A stretch of DNA of 12,223 nucleotides from contig MGXX01000040.1 of NCBI GenBank assembly GCA_001801515.1, positions 1 through 12,223 on the forward strand. Reading direction: 5' to 3'. The notes below the pieces were generated by a model, which made no database searches, was not told where the DNA came from, and worked only from the letters and a program-made list of their open reading frames with translations. Both the position numbers and the translations under genes were made by a program. This stretch comes from Gammaproteobacteria bacterium RIFCSPHIGHO2_12_FULL_38_11 (GTDB lineage Bacteria; Pseudomonadota; Gammaproteobacteria; Coxiellales; Coxiellaceae). Below, in pieces: positions 6,847 to 12,223 of the stretch (position 1 is its first letter; the number at the start of each line of letters is the position of its first letter).

Positions 6847-6877
6847 CAGTTGTACGACTTATTTCGTACCTGTTCCC
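6847..6877 (-). repeat. Terminal inverted repeat of the palindromic element, toxin side
   Basis: Exact reverse complement of 6699-6729. On the minus strand its first bases encode the present toxin end GTGTK and its stop TAA. Confidence 0.95.
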
Positions 6878-7137
6878 TGCACTTCAATAAATTCAATTTG
6901 CTCGTCATTTTTTACTACATAAAAAGCGCGATAACTTCGATTAAGACGAATGGAACGTTGACCAAATCGCGTGCCTTGTAAAGGCTTATCATGATATGAC
7001 TTTATTTTCCTGACCTTAAGAATGCCGCGAGCTTCAACCTCTTTAGTCCAAGACTGAAATTTCCTTATGATATGCTGAGAAACTTTTCGCAAATTTCTTT
7101 GTGCCTTCTCGCTTACAATAACTAAACAAATTGTCAT
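6859..7137 (-). CDS. RelE/ParE (HigB-like) toxin with C-terminus replaced by an inserted element
   Basis: A 92-residue small basic toxin of the RelE/ParE superfamily, whose relatives are mostly ribosome-dependent mRNA nucleases. Family blocks are visible: an N-terminal helical region (AQRNLRKVSQHIIRKFQSW), KSYHDKPLQGTRFGQRSIRL with its basic residues, then NRSYRAFYVV and EFIEVQ. In this family the chain normally ends in something like EVxKHDY. Here it ends in GTGTK, read from the palindromic element, followed by a stop. Deleting the element and one CAGG gives EINKHDY and a stop in frame (94 residues). In HigB and RelE-type toxins the C-terminal residues contribute to catalysis, so the present toxin is probably weakened or dead; this is inference. 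Shine-Dalgarno AGGGA lies 7 bases before ATG. It is followed by the antitoxin gene, the HigBA order. Confidence 0.88.
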   Translation of the reverse strand: MTICLVIVSEKAQRNLRKVSQHIIRKFQSWTKEVEARGILKVRKIKSYHDKPLQGTRFGQRSIRLNRSYRAFYVVKNDEQIEFIEVQGTGTK

Positions 7138-7149
7138 TTTCTATCCCTA

Positions 7150-7178
7150 AAAGTACACAATTTTTGTGTACTTGTCAA
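7150..7178 (-). promoter_or_regulatory. Toxin-antitoxin operon promoter
   Basis: On the minus strand there is a consensus -35 TTGACA (7178-7173) and, after a 17-base spacer, TACTTT (7155-7150) as -10. The leader is short, about 10 bases. The spacer is filled by the palindromic operator. Confidence 0.7.
7151..7173. promoter_or_regulatory. Palindromic operator for toxin-antitoxin autoregulation
   Basis: Perfect 10-bp arms AAGTACACAA and TTGTGTACTT separated by three bases. It lies between and partly over the -35 and -10 boxes, so binding by the antitoxin helix-turn-helix would block the polymerase. This is typical autoregulation of such operons; the binding itself is inferred. Confidence 0.75.
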
Positions 7179-7308
7179 TACGCATAAATGAAAACAGGCG
7201 CATATTATTTCAGAGAAATGAAAAAGTTTATATTCGGGTTTTAAAAATGCTCATGAATCAATGTCAGGCCTTTTCAGCTTTTTTAACAATAATGCACATA
7301 CAAAAACA

Positions 7309-7337
7309 TTGACAGTATTGTGCCGAAATAGTAAAAC
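7309..7337 (+). promoter_or_regulatory. Candidate promoter of the small exported protein
   Basis: Consensus -35 TTGACA at 7309-7314, a 17-base spacer, and -10 TAAAAC at 7332-7337. The leader would be about 65 bases. A second -10-like TATACT at 7385-7390 has no -35 match. Between the toxin promoter and this site (about 7180-7308) I see AT-rich sequence with no gene. Confidence 0.5.
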
Positions 7338-7407
7338 TACGCACAGTCAAGATATCAACTCACCAACATGGTCGCTGGCACTTTTATACTAACTTAAGGT
7401 AACCCTT

Positions 7408-7851
7408 ATGAAAAAAATATTACTGATACTTGCATTATTATTCGTGTCCATTACCGCTTTTGCTGCATCTAAAAAAATAGGATCATCATTTATAGAATCG
7501 AATTATCAAATTTCTACAAATGATGATTTGACTGTGCAACCTGATTATTATCAAACTTTTGGTACCGACAATGCCATGTTAATGAACGGAACGTGTAACC
7601 CCGTAGATAGCGGAACAAGATATGCATGCTCTGGTATATTGAGAATGCTGAATCTACAACCCGGATATGAGCGGTTTGTAATAGGCTCATCCACTACCGG
7701 TGATCAGTGCACAATAGTGGTAACATCTGACGGTTCAGGCAACATAAATTATGATCCAACACAGTCAAATTGTTCTGGTATAGACAATTGGAATTTAAAT
7801 TCCTATACAACGCCCTACGGAATTAATATTGGTATCAGTGAATCTCACTAA
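7408..7851 (+). CDS. Small exported protein of unknown function with four cysteines
   Basis: 147 residues, not recognised. The N-terminus is a clear Sec signal peptide: MKK, a hydrophobic core ILLILALLFVSITAF, and a likely signal peptidase I cut after AFA (residues 17-19), leaving about 128 mature residues. The mature part has no hydrophobic segment and four cysteines (63, 74, 101, 122), which could form two disulfides in the periplasm or outside. It is rich in Ser, Thr, Asn, Gly and Tyr and probably mostly beta-stranded. Shine-Dalgarno AAGG lies 8 bases before ATG. It is monocistronic with its own promoter, and its TAA overlaps the TAG of convergent truB (shared CTAA at 7848-7851). Accessory and perhaps lineage-specific; function unknown. 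Confidence 0.8.
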   Translation: MKKILLILALLFVSITAFAASKKIGSSFIESNYQISTNDDLTVQPDYYQTFGTDNAMLMNGTCNPVDSGTRYACSGILRMLNLQPGYERFVIGSSTTGDQCTIVVTSDGSGNINYDPTQSNCSGIDNWNLNSYTTPYGINIGISESH

Positions 7852-8741
7852 TTATTTATTGCAACCAATCGTCGTGGCGCAATTTTTCCATCAGGCAATG
7901 TCTCGCCGACACCAAAAAATTCACCATTGCTTTCGATAAAACGCATCCAACCAGATGTGGGCGCACCTGCAATCATTACTGATTGTCCTTGTTTTAAAGC
8001 AAAAGCAATAGCTGGTGAAACGGTGACTGCAGGCCAATGATTCACTGAAGTATCCATGGGTAATAACAAAGTTCGAAGATCAGTGCTTGCTTGAATTAAT
8101 AATTCCAATTGCGCAATTGTCATCATTTGATTTTCAAAATACGGTCCAACCGATAATCGTCGTAAAGCTGTTACATGTGCACCACAATTTAATTGCTCGC
8201 CCACATCATCTACAATCGTGCGAATGTAAGTGCCTTTACTGCAGTGTACAGAAAAAGTCACGGCATTATTTTCAATTGAAATTAATTTTAAATCATAAAC
8301 TGTAATAGGACGACTCGGCCTTTCAATAAAAATACCTTGGCGTGCATATTCATATAATGGCTTTCCATTATGTTTTAAAGCAGAAAACATCGATGGGATT
8401 TGATTTATTTTTCCACGAAAAGAATTAAAAGCAATATCGATATCATCAAAAGAAAAATTAGGCACGTCACGCGTTGAGATAACTTCACCTTCCGCATCAC
8501 TGGTATTTGTGCGAATACCTAATTGCATTGTGACTAAATACGTTTTATCAGAGTCTAATAAATATTGCGAAAATTTCGTCGCATCACCAAAACAAATGGG
8601 TAGCATGCCAGTGGCAAGTGGATCCAAACTGCCTGTATGCCCTGCTTTTTTCGCATTAAATAAGCGTTTTACTTTTTGCAGGGCGGCATTGGAAGAAATA
8701 CCGATGGGCTTGTCTAATAAAAAAATACCGTTAAGTCGCAT
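7848..8741 (-). CDS. truB: tRNA pseudouridine(55) synthase
   Basis: Converts uridine 55 in the T-loop of tRNAs to pseudouridine; cytosolic. The catalytic motif GHTGSLDPLATGMLPI is present with the nucleophile Asp40. Other family blocks, TKFSQYLLDSDKTY, QIPSMFSALKHNGKPLYEYA, CSKGTYIRTIVDDVGE and the C-terminal GKIAPRRLV, match E. coli TruB almost in step. I chose ATG 8741 (297 residues, MRLNGIFLLDKP). GTG 8756 in frame would add MLILT, and neither has a visible Shine-Dalgarno. E. coli TruB has about ten more N-terminal residues before the NGxLLLDKP block. Just upstream is a hexanucleotide repeat, and further up an ATPase gene separates truB from rbfA, its usual direct neighbour. The enzyme looks intact. 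Confidence 0.97.
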   Translation of the reverse strand: MRLNGIFLLDKPIGISSNAALQKVKRLFNAKKAGHTGSLDPLATGMLPICFGDATKFSQYLLDSDKTYLVTMQLGIRTNTSDAEGEVISTRDVPNFSFDDIDIAFNSFRGKINQIPSMFSALKHNGKPLYEYARQGIFIERPSRPITVYDLKLISIENNAVTFSVHCSKGTYIRTIVDDVGEQLNCGAHVTALRRLSVGPYFENQMMTIAQLELLIQASTDLRTLLLPMDTSVNHWPAVTVSPAIAFALKQGQSVMIAGAPTSGWMRFIESNGEFFGVGETLPDGKIAPRRLVAINN

Positions 8742-8756
8742 AGTAAGTATCAACAC

Positions 8757-8778
8757 GAGTGTGAGTGTGAGTGTGAGT
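8757..8778. repeat. Hexanucleotide tandem repeat (GTGAGT) just upstream of truB
   Basis: Three perfect GTGAGT units plus a preceding GAGT, directly before the truB start region. A degenerate unit follows, and AATATA at 8782-8787 could be a -10 (TATATT on the minus strand). Copy-number change would alter leader length by six bases without shifting a frame. Confidence 0.75.
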
Positions 8779-8856
8779 ATGAATATACCGAATGATTTGA
8801 CTCACTACCAGGAAAAATAAACGGCGTCTTTGAGATCCGAAATTCGTTCATAACGT

Positions 8857-10155
8857 TCAAACAGACATGACCATGTTAATCTCAATAAATAATTTCTCTA
8901 AAAGTTCAAGCGGAATAAAATGCACTAAAGTGTTTTCAAAAGTTTCTTGCGCCAATAAATCTCGTGTAATAATAACACCCCTTTTTGGTTGATAAGCTTG
9001 TAAAAATGATCGAAAAGATTTTGTTATAGCAGGCCGCTTAAAATTGGCATATTTAACTTCAACCGGCAGAAAACAATCTTCATTTTTATAAACAATAAAA
9101 TCAACTTCTGCTTTTGCTTTTGTCCGCCAAAAATAAAGTGTCAAATCTAAAAAATGTTGCGTTTTAAATTTCAATAATTCTTGAAATACAAAATTCTCAA
9201 CTAAAGCACCTAAGTCAGCACGATAATCCAATGCAGTAAAATTTCGCAAAGCATAATGGCGAAAACCGTTATCAATAAAATAATATTTTGGATTTTGAGT
9301 GATCTCTGTGCGTTTATTACCTACAAATGGCGTTATTTTTGCAATGACAAATGTTTTCTCAAATTTGTCTAAGTACGACTGGACAGTGGGAATGCTGATT
9401 TGGCAGTCATTTGCAAGCGTTTGGTAATTAACCAATTGACCACTTGAATGTGCAATTAAGGTAATCAGTTTTTCAATCACGTGTGGCTTATCGATTTTTA
9501 AAATTTCAACAATATCTTTTTCAATATATTGTTTGTATAGCTCACCCAACACAAATTCTTTATGTTGTGATTTTATAATTGAAGGATAACATCCAAAAAT
9601 TAATTTTTCATTCAGCGACATTAAATTCTGAAATTCAAACCATGACGGCGGTAATACCAGCGATTCAATTGCACGACCCGCCATAGATTCACTGATTTTA
9701 CTTTTCATTTCAAGCTGTGATGAGCCAGAAACAATTAATTTAATCGGTTGATGTAGATCGATCAATGCTTTTAATAATAAACCAGGGTTTTCGAGACGTT
9801 GTGCTTCGTCAATAAACAAAATAGGTTTTTGCAGATGATAATATTTGAGTAAGGCAATAATCACTGTGGGCGTTAATTGCGTACGTATCGTCTGTAAATC
9901 ACAATTTAAATACAACAAATTATCGAAGCGTTTTTGATGCAATAAGGTATGAGACAGGTGATAACCTAAGGTCGTTTTTCCAGCGCGACGCGGACCAATA
10001 ATGAGAATGCAATACCGATCCCACTCTGGATCCATTAAAAATTTTTCTTGAATACGTTTTTGATAATCCACTGTTTCAGGAACTGGGTTTGCGGCATTCA
10101 CCAACCAAGGATTGTTAAACGCGATTTCTTCTAGAAGTGTCAAGGATAACTGCAT
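8857..10155 (-). CDS. AAA ATPase of the AAA_14/DUF4143 family
   Basis: 432 residues. An N-terminal P-loop ATPase domain has Walker A GPRRAGKTT (54-62), Walker B PILFIDEAQR (111-120) and the sensor-like strand LIVSGSS (140-146), followed by SMAGRAIE. A winged-helix-like region lies near 225-275. The C-terminal DUF4143 part looks like a PD-(D/E)xK nuclease fold: E320 in GALVENFVFQEL, D352 in AEVDFIVY, and E366-x-K368 in PVEVKYA. These proteins are common in bacteria and archaea, often as accessory genes, and their function is poorly known. Start ATG 10155 has AAGG seven bases upstream and a dedicated promoter. It lies between rbfA and truB, which are normally adjacent, so it looks like an inserted single-gene cassette. 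All ATPase motifs are intact. Confidence 0.92.
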   Translation of the reverse strand: MQLSLTLLEEIAFNNPWLVNAANPVPETVDYQKRIQEKFLMDPEWDRYCILIIGPRRAGKTTLGYHLSHTLLHQKRFDNLLYLNCDLQTIRTQLTPTVIIALLKYYHLQKPILFIDEAQRLENPGLLLKALIDLHQPIKLIVSGSSQLEMKSKISESMAGRAIESLVLPPSWFEFQNLMSLNEKLIFGCYPSIIKSQHKEFVLGELYKQYIEKDIVEILKIDKPHVIEKLITLIAHSSGQLVNYQTLANDCQISIPTVQSYLDKFEKTFVIAKITPFVGNKRTEITQNPKYYFIDNGFRHYALRNFTALDYRADLGALVENFVFQELLKFKTQHFLDLTLYFWRTKAKAEVDFIVYKNEDCFLPVEVKYANFKRPAITKSFRSFLQAYQPKRGVIITRDLLAQETFENTLVHFIPLELLEKLFIEINMVMSV

Positions 10156-10160
10156 TTTGC

Positions 10161-10194
10161 CTTACTCATATAAAATTAGCTTAATATAAGTAAG
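10161..10194. promoter_or_regulatory. Imperfect palindrome over the ATPase promoter -10
   Basis: Ends CTTACT and AGTAAG, with about 12 of 15 positions pairing through an AT-rich centre. It overlaps the -10 box of the ATPase promoter, a suitable place for an operator. Confidence 0.4.
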
Positions 10195-10210
10195 GATAAT
10201 ATAATATCAA
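10183..10210 (-). promoter_or_regulatory. Promoter of the ATPase gene
   Basis: On the minus strand: -35 TTGATA (10210-10205), a 16-base spacer, and -10 TATATT (10188-10183), each 5 of 6 to consensus. It lies in the 80-base gap after rbfA, so the ATPase can be expressed apart from infB-rbfA and may also drive truB. Confidence 0.6.
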
Positions 10211-10235
10211 CCCTGTGTACAGTACTTTCACCTAA

Positions 10236-10577
10236 TCACTCTCTCAATAAATCAGAAATTCGTTCTGCAGTTATTGGAGTCATATCATATCGAAAAAATA
10301 ATTTCGGCGTGTGACGCAATTCGGTTGAGCGTGATAACAATAATCGAAAAAACCCTTCTGCTTTTTTAAATGCATTCTCAGCGGATTGAATGAATTCATC
10401 TGTTGGATCAAGCATTGAGAAAAAAACAATAGCTTGTTTAAAATCCGGGGATAAATCAACACCGGTAATCGTGATTTTGGATAAGCGTGGGTCTGAAACT
10501 TCTTTCAATAATGCTAATGCAATTATTTTTTGAATTAATTCTGCTGTGCGATGGGTACGTTTTGATTTGCCTGGCAA
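10236..10577 (-). CDS. rbfA: 30S ribosome-binding factor A
   Basis: 113 residues. RbfA binds the 30S subunit during late 16S rRNA maturation and helps form the helix 1 region, important in cold adaptation. The KH-like fold signature is visible: TAELIQKIIALALLKEVSDP, ITGVDLSPDFKQAIVFF, and the C-terminal block LRHTPKLFFRYDMTPITAERISDLL. The start is TTG at 10577: AGAGG lies eight bases upstream and the protein begins at the usual family position, with no in-frame ATG nearby. It follows infB after 70 bases that contain a GC-rich hairpin. Length is a little below E. coli RbfA (133), mainly at the C-terminus. Intact. Confidence 0.95.
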   Translation of the reverse strand: MPGKSKRTHRTAELIQKIIALALLKEVSDPRLSKITITGVDLSPDFKQAIVFFSMLDPTDEFIQSAENAFKKAEGFFRLLLSRSTELRHTPKLFFRYDMTPITAERISDLLRE

Positions 10578-10609
10578 TGCGAAGACCTCTAATTTATTGC
10601 ATGAATCAC

Positions 10610-10629
10610 ACGCACCCTGCCGGGCGCAT
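10610..10629 (-). other. GC-rich hairpin between infB and rbfA
   Basis: On the minus strand GCGCCC pairs with GGGTGC (one G-U) around GGCA, extendable to eight pairs. No T-run follows, so it is not a standard terminator. It could tune rbfA expression or mark an RNA processing site. Confidence 0.4.
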
Positions 10630-10647
10630 TTCTGTGATGATTATATT

Positions 10648-12223
10648 TTACAACGTTCTTTCTACTTGAATGCGTTCATAACATTCAATTTGATCGCCAT
10701 TTTTGATGTCATTATAATTTTTCACGCCTATGCCGCAATCCATACCATTGCGTACTTCACTTGCATCGTCTTTAAAACGACGAAGCGATTCTAATTGACC
10801 TTCGTAAATGACAACGTTATTACGCAACACACGAATAGGAAGATTGCGACGCACTGTACCTTCAATAACCATACAGCCTGCAATTGAACCAAATTTAGAT
10901 GAGCGAAACACTTCGCGAACTTGTGCCAAGCCCACAATTTTTTCTTCAAATTTCGGCGCTAATAATCCTGTCATTGCTGATTTAATTTCATCAATTAAAT
11001 CGTAAATAATGCTGTAATAACGCAAATCAACAGATTCCTTTTCAACTAATGCTCTCGCACCTGCATCAGCCCGCACATTAAATCCAAGAACAACAGCATT
11101 GGATGCCATCGCTAAATTAATATCTGATTCTGCAATACCGCCAACTGCACCCACAATTACATTTACTTTTACTTCCGATGTCGATAATTTATTTAATGCT
11201 TCGATAATCGCTTCTAATGAACCTTGAACATCCGCTTTTAATACGATATTCAATACAGATTGCGCTTCAACACCCATTTTCGTAAAGAGATTGTCTAAAC
11301 GCATTGCATGTTGTTTTGCTAATCGAACATCACGGTGCTTACCATGTCGATAACCTGCAATTTCACGCGCTTTTCTTTCCGTTGGTACAACAATCGCTTC
11401 GTCACCCGCAGACGGAACAGCTGACAATCCCAATACTTCAACAGGAATTGAAGGGCCTGCTGATTCTGTTTGCAAACCATTATCACCAATCATCGCGCGA
11501 ATGCGACCAAACTGACTGCCGGCCAATAAAATATCGCCTTTTTTCAATAGTCCACTTGTCACCAAAATAGTAGCAACCGGACCACGACCTTTATCCAAAC
11601 GTGATTCCAATACAACACCATGTGCCATACCTGTTTTCGGCGCTTTTAGTTCTAATACTTCCGCTTGTAATAAAATACCTTCAAGCAATTTATCAACACC
11701 ATCCCCTGTTTTCGCAGAAATATAATGGAACATCGTATCACCGCCCCATTCTTCTGAAATCACTTCGTGCTGAGATAATTCTGTTTTAATGCGATCAAGA
11801 TCAATATCGTGTTTATCCATTTTATTTATCGCAACAACAACAGGCACTTTAGCCGCGCTAGCATGTTTAATCGCTTCAACCGTTTGTGGTTTCACACCGT
11901 CATCTGCTGCAACAACCAAAACAACGATATCTGTGCATTGCGCACCACGTGCACGCATTGCGGTGAATGCTTCGTGACCCGGCGTATCTAAAAATGTAAT
12001 CGTTCCACGATCAGTATCGACATGATACGCACCGATATGCTGTGTAATACCACCCGCTTCACCAGCTGTTACTTTTGTACGACGAATATAGTCTAAAAGT
12101 GATGTTTTACCGTGATCGACGTGCCCCATAATCGTCACAACAGGCGGGCGTGAAATCATTTCTCGATCAGTTGTTTCCGTGTAATCTAGCAATCCTTCTT
12201 CAATCGCATTTTCTTTTGTCATC
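10648..12223 (-). CDS. infB: Translation initiation factor IF-2, C-terminal part (5' end beyond the window)
   Basis: The GTPase that brings fMet-tRNA to the 30S subunit and promotes subunit joining. About 525 codons are visible, and the frame is open at the right edge. Full-length proteins are near 800-900 residues, so the ATG at 12222 is internal. Motifs, counted from that Met: G1 GHVDHGKT (33-40), G2 [10 protein letters not shown] (56-65), G3 DTPGH (79-83), G4 NKMD (133-136), G5 SAK (169-171). Then come domain II ([20 protein letters not shown]), domain III ([11 protein letters not shown]) and the C2 fMet-tRNA binding domain with [32 protein letters not shown] and [14 protein letters not shown]. 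It is the first visible gene of the infB-rbfA-truB operon. Intact as far as it is seen. Confidence 0.98.
   Translation of the reverse strand, partial: MTKENAIEEGLLDYTETTDREMISRPPVVTIMGHVDHGKTSLLDYIRRTKVTAGEAGGITQHIGAYHVDTDRGTITFLDTPGHEAFTAMRARGAQCTDIVVLVVAADDGVKPQTVEAIKHASAAKVPVVVAINKMDKHDIDLDRIKTELSQHEVISEEWGGDTMFHYISAKTGDGVDKLLEGILLQAEVLELKAPKTGMAHGVVLESRLDKGRGPVATILVTSGLLKKGDILLAGSQFGRIRAMIGDNGLQTESAGPSIPVEVLGLSAVPSAGDEAIVVPTERKAREIAGYRHGKHRDVRLAKQHAMRLDNLFTKMGVEAQSVLNIVLKADVQGSLEAIIEALNKLSTSEVKVNVIVGAVGGIAESDINLAMASNAVVLGFNVRADAGARALVEKESVDLRYYSIIYDLIDEIKSAMTGLLAPKFEEKIVGLAQVREVFRSSKFGSIAGCMVIEGTVRRNLPIRVLRNNVVIYEGQLESLRRFKDDASEVRNGMDCGIGVKNYNDIKNGDQIECYERIQVERTL

Larger units (their letters stand above)
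6696..6879. mobile_element. MITE-like palindromic element inserted in the toxin 3' end, with flanking CAGG/CCTG repeats
   Basis: The outer 31 bases, 6699-6729 and 6847-6877, are perfect inverted repeats (ends GGGAACAGGTACG and CGTACCTGTTCCC). Inside, the arms keep pairing: 6741-6748 with 6829-6836 (one mismatch), 6751-6758 with 6819-6826, 6769-6776 with 6801-6808, and 6781-6785 with 6791-6795 around the loop AATAA. The whole element can therefore fold into one long hairpin. It has no transposase gene. The 4-bp string CCTG (CAGG on the coding strand) occurs at both edges, 6696-6699 and 6876-6879, and may be a target-site duplication. Removing 180 bp rejoins a canonical toxin end. No second copy is seen in this window. 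Confidence 0.85.

Noticed and set aside
7371..7395. Sigma-54 type promoter (TGGCAC) before the exported protein
   Set aside because: The required GC of the -12 element at the right distance is absent.
10215..10226. Small dyad around GTACTGTAC after rbfA as an rbfA terminator
   Set aside because: The stem is too short, AT-rich, and no T-run follows on the minus strand.
10808..11991. Plus-strand frames over infB
   Set aside because: Antisense shadows of a highly conserved gene.
1..12223. CRISPR arrays, tRNA or rRNA genes, transposase genes
   Set aside because: No regularly spaced repeats, no cloverleaf-like segments and no transposase motifs were seen on either strand.

Overview
This window reads as chromosome of an AT-rich gammaproteobacterium, most likely a member of the Legionellales (Legionella, Coxiella or Berkiella-like). 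InfB, RbfA, TruB and HemB are clearly gammaproteobacterial. There is a glycine-zipper lipoprotein of the RT0821/Lpp0805 type, and a gene for a eukaryotic-type U-box protein that looks like a secreted effector. The taxon is inferred from protein style; no species is named.

Layout, left to right. (1) 1-3638, minus strand: a tight operon of a glycine-zipper lipoprotein, hemB (overlapping it) and a very large, mostly helical protein of unknown function that starts 16 bases after hemB and runs off the left edge (at least 729 codons). (2) 3741-4214, plus strand: a small multi-pass membrane protein of the Mpo1/DUF962 family with its own promoter and a perfect Shine-Dalgarno. (3) 4282-6129, minus strand: a U-box protein whose 3' part contains a 70-base tract of 80 % GC. 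It is flanked by direct repeats derived from the end of the neighbouring antitoxin gene and preceded by a possible PmrA-type box. (4) 6324-7178, minus strand: a toxin-antitoxin operon (RelE/HigB-like toxin, then XRE antitoxin) with a consensus -35 and a palindromic operator. (5) 7408-7851, plus strand: a small exported cysteine-containing protein of unknown function, whose stop overlaps that of truB. (6) 7848-12223, minus strand: the translation operon infB-rbfA-truB, split by an inserted DUF4143-type ATPase gene that has its own promoter.

The most striking observation is in region 4. A roughly 180-bp, almost fully palindromic MITE-like element with 31-bp perfect terminal inverted repeats sits inside the last codons of the toxin gene and is bracketed by a 4-bp direct repeat (CAGG on the coding strand). 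Removing the element and one CAGG restores a toxin ending in EINKHDY, the usual end of this family, whose stop then overlaps the antitoxin start. The element has replaced the toxin's conserved C-terminus with GTGTK, separated the two genes, and left the antitoxin ribosome binding site intact.

Functionally the window mixes housekeeping genes (haem synthesis, translation initiation, ribosome maturation, tRNA pseudouridine formation) with accessory insertions between them: a candidate effector, an ATPase cassette, a toxin-antitoxin locus and a palindromic element.
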